Positions 17,398 to 28,100 of a stretch of DNA of 64,000 nt are shown piece by piece. The stretch covers positions 824,864 to 888,863 of the forward strand of contig CP059430.1 of the NCBI GenBank assembly GCA_013874835.1, given 5' to 3'. The position numbers and the translations under genes are program-made. The notes beneath the pieces are model-generated. The model did no database searches. It was not told where the DNA came from and was given only the letters and a program-made list of their open reading frames with translations. Origin of the DNA: Carnobacteriaceae bacterium zg-84. GTDB taxonomy: Bacteria > Bacillota > Bacilli > Lactobacillales > Aerococcaceae. Position 1 is the first letter of the stretch, and every line of letters begins with the position of its first letter.

Positions 17398-19314
17398 TTA
17401 TTTTTCCTCCGAATATCTTTCTTTTAAATCATTATATTTTTCATAGGTTTTTAAAGGTTTAATGGCACGACCGCCACCTTCATAAAATTTTCCAAAAAAT
17501 TCGACAAACTGTAAACGTATGCCATGTACATAAGCACCTAATAAGGATAACCCAAAGTTAAGGGCATGTAGTAAAACAAACAAAACAATGCCGATTGTAA
17601 AACGAGCAGGAACTGGTAGTAACGAAATAATTAAATTAAACGCTGAACCGATACTTGCTCCGGCAGCACAAAGTGCCATTAAACGTGTATAACTTGATAA
17701 ATCACCAATATAGCTACTTGCTCCATATAATTTATAAACACCTGAACCGATACCTAAAATTTTATTTTTTGTTCCTAAAGCTGTACTCAAAACAATCCCA
17801 ATAGCATTTATTAACAAAGTATACTGTCCGATTGTTGCTAACCATGTGAGTGATGTCGTTTGACTTAATGCATACATCACTAAACCAAGGAGTAACCCTA
17901 CCCAACACAATCCATCAGAAAAAGCAGCACTATATTGTTTTGCTTTTAATTGGGTGCGTGTGTTTACTAAAAGACCAAAAATCAGTTGAATGACACCAAA
18001 CACAACGGATATGATCAATATCGTAATAGGATCTGATGACGCCGATAAAAGATGAAATGGTAATTCTAGTCCGAAAAATGACCCAAAAATCAGTCCCCAC
18101 AACATCGTTGGATACGACAAAATATGAAATAATTTAATATTTTTTTTCGTTGATTTAGGTAAAGAAAGTTTTATTAAAGCATATAGTGTGCCTAAAAACA
18201 TCACTAATCCATAGCCAATATCTGCCACCATCATACCAAAAAAGACAGCGTAAAATGGTGCTAGTAATGGTGTAGGGTCAATTTCTGAATATTTTGGAAC
18301 ACTGTACATTTCTGTCAATAATTCAAATGGTTCGACTAAAGGATGATTTTTTAACACAATAGGAATCTCTTTTTCGTCTACACTTTCTGTATTTTCTAAA
18401 AAGACATACGCTCCTTGTGGCAATGTTTTGGCTATAAGAGATTGAAGTAGAGAACTTTTTTCTTCTGAAATCCAGCCAGTTAATCCACTAATATGTTGAC
18501 TTGTCGAAAAATAAGCAGATGCTTTTTGGCATAAATATTTTGTATAGGTATATTCTTCTAACAGTAATAAATCAGCATAAAATTGACTTAATGCTTCTTT
18601 TTCCGCAATCAGTCGATACCGTTTTTCATTTATTGCTTCTTGCAAAAGTTCTGTTTCTATCAACATATCTTTTGGTAATTGTTCAAATGGATAATCAAAT
18701 TTTTCAAATTGGACACTTGATAGCACATCATTCGCTTCATTCACCAACGTTTTATCAATATAGGCAATCAGACCAATATCATGCGTATCACGATACAACA
18801 CATCAACAAATAAATGCTCATGATGTAATAATGTGTCTAAAAAATCATTTGTTTTTGTTTGTGGAATAACACCAACAAATGTATGTATATACGTTAATTT
18901 TCTCATGTCCTTAGGCAATAATGGCAAAGATTGCCATTTTTTTAATAAGTCATGCTTATCTTTGTTATCCCCCATTTGCTTTTGTAACAATTTTTCTTTT
19001 TCATCAATGTTTAGTATTTGTGTCAAAATATCTCGTTTGTCTACATCAACCATTTGTTGTTCAAGTTCAGATAATGTAAGTGAAAAACGTGTCTTTTTTA
19101 TTTTTTTAGGCACAAATGGTCCTAATACTGATTGAGCATGACGAATATGTGTTAAAAGTTGTTCGTATTGATGTTCGTCATCATTTACTGTTTTTGTGAC
19201 AAAATTTGTATCAATAGGTTCAAAATGTTGTAATTCTTGTACTGTTTTTAACAGTAAAGACCGATATTCATCTTCAACTAAAATGGTCCATTTTTGCATT
19301 TTAGATACTGCCAT
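17398..19314 (-). CDS. ntpI: V-type ATPase subunit I/a (membrane stator)
   Basis: Large stator subunit of 638 residues. The N-terminal half (about 1-330) is soluble and coiled and anchors the peripheral stalks. The C-terminal half has seven to eight transmembrane helices, beginning near residue 345 (LLAPFYAVFFGMMVADIGYGL). The conserved arginine facing the c-ring carboxylate is Arg544 in GDLSSYTRLMAL. Together with NtpK it makes the ion path. It overlaps the end of ntpF by 14 bp. Confidence 0.95.
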   Translation of the reverse strand: MAVSKMQKWTILVEDEYRSLLLKTVQELQHFEPIDTNFVTKTVNDDEHQYEQLLTHIRHAQSVLGPFVPKKIKKTRFSLTLSELEQQMVDVDKRDILTQILNIDEKEKLLQKQMGDNKDKHDLLKKWQSLPLLPKDMRKLTYIHTFVGVIPQTKTNDFLDTLLHHEHLFVDVLYRDTHDIGLIAYIDKTLVNEANDVLSSVQFEKFDYPFEQLPKDMLIETELLQEAINEKRYRLIAEKEALSQFYADLLLLEEYTYTKYLCQKASAYFSTSQHISGLTGWISEEKSSLLQSLIAKTLPQGAYVFLENTESVDEKEIPIVLKNHPLVEPFELLTEMYSVPKYSEIDPTPLLAPFYAVFFGMMVADIGYGLVMFLGTLYALIKLSLPKSTKKNIKLFHILSYPTMLWGLIFGSFFGLELPFHLLSASSDPITILIISVVFGVIQLIFGLLVNTRTQLKAKQYSAAFSDGLCWVGLLLGLVMYALSQTTSLTWLATIGQYTLLINAIGIVLSTALGTKNKILGIGSGVYKLYGASSYIGDLSSYTRLMALCAAGASIGSAFNLIISLLPVPARFTIGIVLFVLLHALNFGLSLLGAYVHGIRLQFVEFFGKFYEGGGRAIKPLKTYEKYNDLKERYSEEK

Positions 19315-19627
19315 AGCGTGTTTGAACCTCCTCTAAAATACGTTGTACGAACATGTCTTTATGATGATGAATTTTTTCTTGCAACTCATGTATCTCTTGT
19401 TCTATTTCTTTTTCTGTTTCAATGCGTTTTTGTGTTAGTTTTTCTTGATAGTGTGCTGAAACATGTTGCTGATAATCAGAAATCTCTTGTTCAATGCTTT
19501 CTTTAAAATCAAAAATCTTAGCATCAATATCACGAGATATATCTTCCATTTTCACTTTGTATTCAGACACTAAACTTGCAACGTCATTTTCGACACTTTG
19601 AATTGCTTGTTCTGAAAGATTACTCAT
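19301..19627 (-). CDS. ntpF: V-type ATPase peripheral-stalk subunit G/H (NtpF)
   Basis: Short coiled-coil subunit of 108 residues, highly charged from end to end (for example EKLTQKRIETEKEIEQEIHELQEKIHHHK). It pairs with NtpE to form the peripheral stalk. It is the first gene of the operon, with a good ribosome-binding site (ggaggtg) and a nearby extended -10 promoter. Sequence identity in this family is low, so the call relies on length, coiled-coil character and position at the head of the ntp operon. Confidence 0.88.
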   Translation of the reverse strand: MSNLSEQAIQSVENDVASLVSEYKVKMEDISRDIDAKIFDFKESIEQEISDYQQHVSAHYQEKLTQKRIETEKEIEQEIHELQEKIHHHKDMFVQRILEEVQTRYGSI

Positions 19628-19649
19628 ATCCTACACCTCCATTACGTGC

Positions 19650-19658
19650 ATTATAACA
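19650..19658 (-). promoter_or_regulatory. Extended -10 promoter of the ntp operon
   Basis: On the minus strand TGT-TATAAT (TATAAT = plus 19650-19655) forms an extended -10. No good -35 is seen at 17 bp. The predicted start leaves a leader of only about 16-20 bases before the ntpF ATG. Confidence 0.5.
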
Positions 19659-19751
19659 TTCTCTTTTTACATTTCCTAGACTGTTATCCCCTATGTATAT
19701 GATGTGTTATAAATAGGAAGAAACAGAGTTAAAATGAGAATTTTTTAATGT

Positions 19752-20162
19752 TCATTCAGCAATTTGAACACTTAATTGAACGGTTTTTGCATCTTTGATT
19801 AACTTGGATACAGGACATCGTTGATGTGCCGATTCAACAATATCAGTAGCTATATCAAGTGGTAATGTCCAAATCGTTGCAACGGCTTTTATATCAAAGA
19901 AAAAACCAACACCATTTGATTCTCTTTGTAAATCAACAGTCACATCTACTTTAGAATTTATATGTGCATACCCTCGTGCTTTCAATAAAGATTGTATTGT
20001 AGCATTTAAACATGTTGACCAAGACAGAGCTATCAACTGTTCTGGATTAAACCCCAAGTCATTGTCAAGTGGGTGTGACACTTTTATTTTTTCAGGGAAA
20101 TCAGATAGAAAAACTAATCCGTTAATACCGTCCGTATTCGTTGCTGTTGTTGTATATAACAT
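19752..20162 (-). CDS. Ohr/OsmC-family organic hydroperoxide resistance protein
   Basis: Thiol peroxidase of 136 residues that reduces organic hydroperoxides in the cytoplasm. Both redox cysteines of the family are present: Cys in LSWSTCLNATI (about 50) and Cys in HQRCPVSKL (about 115). The N-terminal block (TTATNTDGINGLVFLSDFPEKIKV, with LGFNPEQLIALSWSTC) resembles the Ohr subgroup. It is monocistronic, and the start is supported by aggagt. No OhrR-type regulator gene is nearby. Confidence 0.9.
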   Translation of the reverse strand: MLYTTTATNTDGINGLVFLSDFPEKIKVSHPLDNDLGFNPEQLIALSWSTCLNATIQSLLKARGYAHINSKVDVTVDLQRESNGVGFFFDIKAVATIWTLPLDIATDIVESAHQRCPVSKLIKDAKTVQLSVQIAE

Positions 20163-20253
20163 ATTCTACTCCTATTCTATGTTCTTATTCTATTGTACTT
20201 TAAAAAAGTGTGAAAGCATAGGAAAACACTATGAAATTCTCTATTATGAGAAT

Positions 20254-20296
20254 AAAAAAAGGCAAACCTACAAAAATGTAGATTCGCCTCTTTTTT
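20254..20296. terminator. Bidirectional terminator after the GH20 gene
   Basis: Stem AGGC-a-AA-c-CTACA / TGTAG-a-TT-c-GCCT (20260-20289) with an AAAA loop. An A7 run stands before it and a T6 run after it. Confidence 0.85.
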
Positions 20297-20307
20297 ATGA
20301 CATTAAA

Positions 20308-23300
20308 CTATTTTGTTTTTTTACGTAATAGATAAACACTAGCACTTAAACATAGCATCAAACCAATTGTTTGCCATACAAAGTCATGACTTGTTCCTGT
20401 ATTTGGTAAATCGTGTTTATCGTATACAAGAGCATAAACAGAGAAATGCGTTGTATAGAAAACAATACCGCCTGATACATCTTCAAAAGGTACATCTTCT
20501 TTCACTTGATTATCTTTAATATAATGTACTTTTTGAATGTGATGACGCGTTGGGACAAAGACTTTTGTTTCTCCAGTAATCTGTTCAATTTGTTGTGTTT
20601 TTTTGTTGAATACATATATGTCATAAGCAATATGTGGTTGAGAACTTAAAGCAGAGATAGCTTCTCTTTCTTTTACGACTAAAACATGTTTTGCTCTATC
20701 ATATTGAAGATTAATGGCTTGAATACCTGTTTTTTCATCAATCAACACATGTTCATTTTGTTTCCCTTTGTCAAACTCACTTGGCAACGGACGTACTACT
20801 CTCGTACGGCGTGTTGTCGTTGATGTTGGTTGCGTACTTTGTCCAGATTGTGATGTTGTGACATCTTGACTTGTTATTGTTGTTGTGACAGGACTTTCAC
20901 TTTGTGTTGTTTGAGTCGTTGTACTTGTGGTCACCTCACCAGCTGGACGGGTCGTTGTCGTTTCATCATTTGGACGGCTTGTTTCTGTTGTCGTCGTTGT
21001 TTGAGTGGTTGTGCTTTGCGTTGTTGTTTCTGTTGTTGTTTGAGTAGTCGTTTGGGTCGTTGTTGTTTGAGTTGTCGTTTGACTACTTTCAGTACTTTGA
21101 GTCGTTGTCGTTTCTGTGCTTGTACTATCTGATGTTGTTGATGTTGTTGATGTCGTTGATGTTGTCGCAGGTGGCGTTGGTTGTTCTGTTGGGCTTTCAT
21201 CTTTTAAGATAAGATGATTAACAGCCGTGTTTAACGCCTCAACTGCTGCATCAATTTGTTCTCTTGTTGCCTGCTCATCATCTAATACAGTTTGTGCTTC
21301 TTGTTTACGTGCCACTAGGTCTTGCCAAGATGAATCAGTATAATCTTCTTGTACATAACTATCATTAACATCTGCAACTAAGTCACGTAGCACTTTTTTC
21401 ATATCATGCTCGTATAAAGAAAATTCAGCTGCTGAACCAAATCCAGCTTCACCCTCTAATACTTCAAGTTTGATATATCGTGCAAGAGAAGGTGCAAATG
21501 AGGCAAATTGTTTTGCTTTATCTGGACTAAATCTACCTTCGTATATAGTTGTATAGTCATCAGATTCATTTGTTTTCACAGATAATCTAAAGTGTTTAAT
21601 ATCACCGTTTGTACCATTTTGTCTAGCTACATAACCAAGTTTATCAATCTCTATTTCTTTTTGCATATCTATTAAAATAGTTGCTGGTAAGTCTTGTTTA
21701 GCTGGACTCCATTTTGTATGCCAAATGGTATTTAAATCATTGTCAAATGCATTTTGAATACGTCCGTCTTCATTTTCATTATCAGAAGACACCGTAAAGT
21801 TCGTTGGATCAATCGGATCATCTTCCTCAGGTGTTGCTTTTGAAATAATTAAATCATCTAATAAACCGTTTAAAGCATGTGTTTTACTACCTACTCTTGA
21901 AGCAGGAACAACAAGTGTCGTAAATTTATTGCCAGTTTGTCCTCTTCCTAAAGTATCTGTTAGCACATCATTTACATAAAGTTCCGTTTTGTTTTGGTAT
22001 CCTTTTATCATGACATGTACCCATTCATTTTTTGGTAAGGTATACTCGAATGAATGATCATATCCTTCAAGTGAAATACCCATTTTACCAGTTTCTTTTT
22101 GAACTGCTTTTATGGCTACTTTATCAGATTCTAATACAATTTGTTCACCCTCTGCATCAGGGTTTACTTTTACCCAAAATGACACAACATTGTTTGGACC
22201 GATATGTTGAATTGGTGTATTAAAGTAACTTGTACCACCATTTAATTTTAAAGCTTTTCCTTTTTTGCCGTCTGCGTACTCCACATTTTCTGCATCTGTT
22301 CCATGATACGCATTTCCTGATGTATCATTTAAATTTTGTTTATTGAATGTATATTTTTCAATCGTATCTGTTTTTGATGCAACATCATAATACGGATTAT
22401 GGTTTGCAGGCTCGCCTATTTGTGTAAGTGCTTGTGTAAAAGTATTGTAGTTGCCAATATCTCTGTTTCCCCACAATTTTGTAGCAAGCGTTGGTAAAGC
22501 TGCTTGGAAACGTTTATAGACATCGTATTCTGTAATACCGTTCGCTTCTAAGTCAATTTTATCATTCCAAATCGCAAAGGCACCACCTAACATTTGCTCA
22601 GATCCTGCTGGAATGGTAACAGAACCCATTTTATTTGGTTCCCATGTTTGATATAAGTTTTGTGTATTTAAGAAGTCATTATAATAGCCTGCACCCGGAA
22701 CAATATATAAAGGGCCGTCTAATGTGTTGATAAGTTGATAGCCTGCTTTATACATCGCACTAGGATTTGCCCAGCCTGTATTCCAAATATTCATTTGAAC
22801 ATTTTCAGAACGAACAGGTGTTTGTCCTGATTTGGCTGTTAAACTACCCCATAATCTTGGTGTTTTATGTTTTTCATGTGCAAAGGCAAGTAAATCGTCT
22901 GTGAATTTTCTAAAACTTTCGTTATTTCCTTCAAATTCATCTACCCCAACATGTATCACGTCTGTATCTCCAAATGTGGCATTATCTCCGTCTAAATATT
23001 CATTCCAAACATCTTTTACGAATTGTAAAGCAGCCGGATTGCTTACTTCTAAGTGGTCTACCCAACGTCTAACGGCATGATTGGTCATTGTTAAATCAGG
23101 TCTTACTTTTGTAAAAGCTAAGGCATGGGCAGGTGTATCAAATTCTGGAACAACTTGTATACCTTTGCGTTTTGCTTCTTGGATAAACGCTTTAAATTCT
23201 GCTTTTGTATAGAATAAATCTTTACTCGTTAAGTCTTGTTTGTTCAGCCCGTTATTACCGCCTTCTTTAATATTAGACTCTAAACGGAATGCTGAATACG

Positions 23301-25131
23301 CACCGTAAGGGTTATCTGTTGTTTGGTAACGTTCGACATTGATGAAATTATCATTTAAATGCACGTGTAAGTCATTCATTTTGTACCAAGCCATAAGTTT
23401 TAATGTATTTCTTAAATGCTCCATACTAATCATTTTGCGACCAACATCTAATACAAATCCACGAACAGCGTATTTTGGATAATCTCTAGCAAGTCCTTTT
23501 GGTATTTGTGTAGATTGTTTCAAAAGTTGTAAAAGCGTTTGTGTAGACCAAAAAGCACCTTTGACATGACTAGCTTCTACACGAATAGCATCATCAATAT
23601 TCATGAAATAGCCTTCTTCTTTTAAGCCACTATTTTGTGGATTTAAAGAGAAATAAATATCTCCTGCTTGGGTATCTGTCCCTTCCACAATATCAATAGG
23701 TTTGCCAGTCAATTCTGTATAACTTTCTTTAAAACTATTTACAATCTCTTGTAAGGCTTGTCTATCAGTAGGATTTACAACAATACGCGTGCTATCCGTT
23801 GCAGAAAACTCACCTGTGTGACCTTTCCATTCTGCAATCGCAGGAACAACAGTTGGTTTTGCATTATCTGTTTCTTCAACTGTATATTGTCCCGGTACCG
23901 TAACAGGAATAGCTGCTGTTTCAATACTGTCTGTACCATTAGAGATTTTGTAGTTTACCACAACAGGTGTATCAACTAATGGTTTGTGTATCGTTAAATC
24001 TCTGTCAATAACTTGTTCCAAATCTGCACCAATAAAGGAAACTGTATATCCATTTGGTACTTCTGGTAATGTCCACGTTGTCATGTCTGAAGTAATGTCG
24101 GGTATTTGTAAGCCGTTGGCAACATCTTGGAGTGTTACTTGTTTTTCAGGTATAATACGTTCACTATATGCCTCTAGTTCCATAATCGAAACAGTTGCCC
24201 AGTTAATTGGTGAATCACTTGTTCGATTTGGAGCACTTGGATTGAATTGATTGATTTGAACTTTAATATAGCGTGCTTGATGTTTTTGATCCAAATTTAT
24301 CGTTTCTCTAAAGGAGTCTGGTGCCGTTGTAATATGTTTGGCTTCTGTCCAATCTTGTCCATTTTCAGAAACAAGTATTGTGTAATCTTGAGCATTTTTA
24401 CGCTCCCATTCTAACACGACTGAACCTACTGTTTTGACGTCACCTAAATCGACTTGTAACCATTTTTGGTTTTGTCCAACGGTACTCGCCCATCTTGTAT
24501 CCACATTACCGTCTGTTGCTTTATTTGCTGCTAAACTATTAGCTTCATTCCCATTTGATGTAGCTTCTTTGTGCAATGCTAAATTCGGCAATGTCATTTC
24601 TGAAATCACTTGAAATTCGTACGCAGAAACAGACGCCCAATTTATTTCTCCTCCGTCATAATTGGTCACAACCAATCGTACATAGCGTGCTGTTTGCTCT
24701 GTATTTAATCGAACAGTTGTGTCTAATTCAACATAAGTATCATCATTTTTTTCATAAACCGGTGTATAATCTGTTCCGTTATGAGATGCTTCGATACGAA
24801 ATCCTTTTACATTTTGTCTTTCCCAAGCGATACGACATTCTTGAAATGCTCTTTCTTGACCTAAATCAACTGTTAATATTTTATCTGTTGTCCCTCTATT
24901 TGTTGACCAACGAGATTGATTAGCCTTGACGCTTTCTTCTCTATTGATAATACCGTCAACAGCTTTATCAGCACCCCAATAGTTTGTTTCTGAATCATTT
25001 GTCGTCGCCTGTGCATTTAGTGCAATATTAACTTTTTGTGTGATTGTTTCTGTTGCCATAGCGTGATAACCACTAATCCCGACTAAAAATGCTACCATAG
25101 ACAAAATGCTTAAACCTTTTTTCATTTGCAT
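20308..25131 (-). CDS. Cell-wall anchored GH20 beta-N-acetylhexosaminidase (possibly lacto-N-biosidase type)
   Basis: Secreted surface enzyme of 1607 residues that would cleave terminal GlcNAc, GalNAc or lacto-N-biose from host glycans. In order: signal peptide (1 to about 28); two F5/8-type C (CBM32) domains (about 35-340); GH20 N-terminal and catalytic domains (about 420-930) with the catalytic pair Asp731-Glu732 in HVGVDEFEGN; a LamG/concanavalin-like domain (about 950-1110); a third F5/8C domain; a FIVAR-like helical module; a Thr-rich linker; the sorting signal LPNTG at 1575 with a hydrophobic tail ending RKKTK. The start is at ATG 25129-25131, after aagggg, 13 bp from the GH84 stop; an upstream ATG inside that gene is rejected. 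The exact substrate is uncertain because VDE replaces the usual GGDE. Confidence 0.93.
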   Translation of the reverse strand: MQMKKGLSILSMVAFLVGISGYHAMATETITQKVNIALNAQATTNDSETNYWGADKAVDGIINREESVKANQSRWSTNRGTTDKILTVDLGQERAFQECRIAWERQNVKGFRIEASHNGTDYTPVYEKNDDTYVELDTTVRLNTEQTARYVRLVVTNYDGGEINWASVSAYEFQVISEMTLPNLALHKEATSNGNEANSLAANKATDGNVDTRWASTVGQNQKWLQVDLGDVKTVGSVVLEWERKNAQDYTILVSENGQDWTEAKHITTAPDSFRETINLDQKHQARYIKVQINQFNPSAPNRTSDSPINWATVSIMELEAYSERIIPEKQVTLQDVANGLQIPDITSDMTTWTLPEVPNGYTVSFIGADLEQVIDRDLTIHKPLVDTPVVVNYKISNGTDSIETAAIPVTVPGQYTVEETDNAKPTVVPAIAEWKGHTGEFSATDSTRIVVNPTDRQALQEIVNSFKESYTELTGKPIDIVEGTDTQAGDIYFSLNPQNSGLKEEGYFMNIDDAIRVEASHVKGAFWSTQTLLQLLKQSTQIPKGLARDYPKYAVRGFVLDVGRKMISMEHLRNTLKLMAWYKMNDLHVHLNDNFINVERYQTTDNPYGAYSAFRLESNIKEGGNNGLNKQDLTSKDLFYTKAEFKAFIQEAKRKGIQVVPEFDTPAHALAFTKVRPDLTMTNHAVRRWVDHLEVSNPAALQFVKDVWNEYLDGDNATFGDTDVIHVGVDEFEGNNESFRKFTDDLLAFAHEKHKTPRLWGSLTAKSGQTPVRSENVQMNIWNTGWANPSAMYKAGYQLINTLDGPLYIVPGAGYYNDFLNTQNLYQTWEPNKMGSVTIPAGSEQMLGGAFAIWNDKIDLEANGITEYDVYKRFQAALPTLATKLWGNRDIGNYNTFTQALTQIGEPANHNPYYDVASKTDTIEKYTFNKQNLNDTSGNAYHGTDAENVEYADGKKGKALKLNGGTSYFNTPIQHIGPNNVVSFWVKVNPDAEGEQIVLESDKVAIKAVQKETGKMGISLEGYDHSFEYTLPKNEWVHVMIKGYQNKTELYVNDVLTDTLGRGQTGNKFTTLVVPASRVGSKTHALNGLLDDLIISKATPEEDDPIDPTNFTVSSDNENEDGRIQNAFDNDLNTIWHTKWSPAKQDLPATILIDMQKEIEIDKLGYVARQNGTNGDIKHFRLSVKTNESDDYTTIYEGRFSPDKAKQFASFAPSLARYIKLEVLEGEAGFGSAAEFSLYEHDMKKVLRDLVADVNDSYVQEDYTDSSWQDLVARKQEAQTVLDDEQATREQIDAAVEALNTAVNHLILKDESPTEQPTPPATTSTTSTTSTTSDSTSTETTTTQSTESSQTTTQTTTTQTTTQTTTETTTQSTTTQTTTTTETSRPNDETTTTRPAGEVTTSTTTQTTQSESPVTTTITSQDVTTSQSGQSTQPTSTTTRRTRVVRPLPSEFDKGKQNEHVLIDEKTGIQAINLQYDRAKHVLVVKEREAISALSSQPHIAYDIYVFNKKTQQIEQITGETKVFVPTRHHIQKVHYIKDNQVKEDVPFEDVSGGIVFYTTHFSVYALVYDKHDLPNTGTSHDFVWQTIGLMLCLSASVYLLRKKTK
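20800..21175 (-). repeat. Thr-rich linker repeat of the GH20 protein
   Basis: About 120 codons dominated by Thr with Gln, Ser and Glu (units such as TTTQTTTQTTT and TSTTSTTST). The ACN-AC codons form an imperfect trinucleotide-like repeat. It would form an extended, probably O-glycosylatable spacer through the cell wall. Confidence 0.8.
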
Positions 25132-25144
25132 ATTTTTTCGCCCC

Positions 25145-28100
25145 TTACTTTTTACGACGTGTATAAAGTATCCATAGTCCAATACCTAGTAATAATAAAC
25201 CAGCACCTAAACCTACTTGTAACCAGTGGTTTTGTTCCCCTGTATTCGGTAATCCTTTTGATTGTTCTTTTTGACGGTTATTTTGTGTACTGTTTTTATC
25301 TGTTACTTGTTGTGAAGAGCCACTAATAAAGTGTACTCTTTGTTTTGTCATTGTTGCATCTGCAATTTCTTTTGGTACAACACTTGTACTTACAGATGTG
25401 CTTGTGTTTTCTGTTTTTTCTTGTTTTGTCGTTGTTGTGAGTGTGGTTGTTTCTGTCTGACTTGTTTCAGTTTGACTTGTTGTTGTGGTCGTTGTTGCTT
25501 CATCTTTTGGTTGTTCCACAGGTACTTCGTCCGGTTTATTCTCATCTGGTTTATTTTCGTCCGGTTTATTTTCTTCTGGTTCAGCCGGTTTAGATGATGT
25601 ATACACCACACCGTATTTACTAAAGTGTGTTGCTAGGAATACAACTTTGTTTTCTTCACGCATTATGTCAAATGATAAACTTTCTTTTTCGTCTTGCTCA
25701 TTGATATATACGATTTCTGCCACTGTTTTATTTTCGTTTATATTTAATATGACTTTAGCTGGTTGTGTAACTTCCACTTTTTCAGTCGTTCCTTTTTTCA
25801 CGAAATAAATGTCATATAAATCGTACTCTTTATTCGTTTGATCTAAAGTAGGACTTGTCGTTGGTACAACCTTCATCTCTAAGTCTTTGATAGTATCTGC
25901 ATCTGCCATTTTCACTGTCACATCTTCTGAGATAAATAGATGATATTTTTTTAATTGATTGACTTTATCTTGTAATGCTTGTACCATTTGTGCAATTTGT
26001 TCTGCTGTTGCCTCATCATCTTGCAACACACGATTTGCCTCTGTCACTTTTTCTTTTAAGGCAGGGAACCCCTCTGCATAATCGTTTTCGTTTAAAGTCG
26101 CAATTTCTTTTAACAAGTTTTGTAATGGTAAACGATTGATGCCATTAGTGGTATACATTTCATAAATGACTGGTCGATTATTTTCCTGCCATGTTAGTTT
26201 TACAGTAACAATATCACCTTTATCTTTTAAGTTAAATGTATTGATACCACCTGTTAATTCGCCAATCTCTTGCCAGTCACCCGCACGATTTTGAGCACTT
26301 ACTTTCGCATGAGATACTTCGTCATTTTGAATAACAGTTAAAGCATTATGGAAAGCTGTTTCTGATAAATGATAGAGTAACTCTCCTCCATCTTGTGAAC
26401 CTCTAAAAGCTGTATTTAAACGATTGTCTACCATATTTTCTGGTCTATCGGCATTTCTTACAGCCGGTGTTACGTCAAAAGTCGGATTATTGGATACTTT
26501 TAATTCTTCACGGTCATTTAACACAATCTCATTAAAACGTACCCATTTATCATCACCACTTTTATTTTTCGTTAACATCACTTTAATGTAACGAACAGGT
26601 AAATGATTGACATTAGCAGATTTACCTAAAACTTGGACTTCTCTATCTGGATAAACACCTTCTATTTCTAAATCATTTTCAGTATCTCCTAATGTTAAAA
26701 CATCTGTAAAATCTGTACCATTTTCAGAAACTGAAATTTTACCATGGCGAATATAGTCATGTTCTGAGTCAGATACAATTTGTTTGATTTTGTCTAAAGT
26801 AATCGTTTGACCTAAATCGTACACAACGTATTTCCCTGCTAATTGACTATTTTTAAACCATGCTTTAGTATTCCAATCTCCGTCAAATGCAGCTAAAGGA
26901 TTTTCCATATCCGTAAAGTTTGTATCTTTCACTTTCAATGGTAGAACATCATTTGTTTCGACGTTAAATTGTTGAATATCAAATGTTACTGGATTATCTG
27001 TTGTATTTTTTATCACAATATAACGTGCATTTGGAACAGTTTCCAATGTATATGGTTTTAAATCATCTCTATTTGTTCCTGCATAAATTGGTAATTGACT
27101 AGTGTGTTCAATAGACACTCGTTTTAAAGAGCGAATACGTTGTAAATCCAATCCAATGTATTCATTTGGTTGTAATGTCACTTGTGTTGTTGGATTTAAT
27201 ATAAATGTTTGTGGTGTTTGTTTTGCCGGTAATTCTTTTAAACTATCAACATTCGTTTCAATAAGCTGTTGATTGGCTAATGTTGTCACACTAATTTCTC
27301 TCATGGCAGCCCATTTTTCTGTACTATCACCATTTCTCAAACGAATATAACGTGCTTTTATATTTTGTTGTGTAGCATCGTATCGAACATCTTTTTGATT
27401 GTAAAGCGTATCTGTAAAAGGTTGATACGTCACACCATCAACTGAATATTCAAGTACCGCATTTTTAAAAATATCGTCATTAGATGTTGTTCCTTGTAAA
27501 AAGGCAATGTCACCAATACGGTACACCTCATGTAAATCAACGCCTAAATAGGCATCACGAGGTAATGAATCTCCCGCAACACTGTACCAAACGAATGTAT
27601 TTGGATTATTATCAAGCATATTTGCTTCACTACCACTATAAATACTATTGAAATGAGATGATTTAACTAGCGTAGGTGTTTCTGGAGCAGATTGTGTGTC
27701 ATCATGTTGTGGCAATACAATTCGTTTCACTTTATCTGCCATTTTCTCTTTTAAAAACTGCATAAATGGCGTTAAACGTTTTGCACCTGCTTCTACTTTA
27801 TCTACACTACTAATATTTTGTACAGTATGTGTTTTTGATAATTCTTCTTGTGTTGCAGCTTTAGAATATGCCAACCATGCTTTTTCTGTATCGTTATCTT
27901 CTAAAGCAATCGCACTTTCAATAAAAGACTGACTTGCTTGTGCAATATTGGCGAGTGTGTTTACCCATGGTGTCATTTCTTCTTTTAATCCTTCATTTTC
28001 AGCACCATTTAAAAAATCTTGTGTTGCTTGATACAATACTTGATATTTTTGTATCAAAGATGTACCTACTTCTTTGATAGATGTTCCATTTTCTACTGCT

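Noticed and set aside
20931-21200. Gln/Arg-rich minus-strand frame inside the GH20 linker
   Set aside because: It is an alternate frame of the Thr-rich repeat; composition follows from the repeat, not from coding selection.
25131-25182. Longer N-terminus of the GH20 protein beginning inside the GH84 gene
   Set aside because: No ribosome-binding site, and the signal peptide would be buried behind 17 extra residues. The ATG at 25131 has aagggg and begins MQMKKG, a normal signal peptide start.
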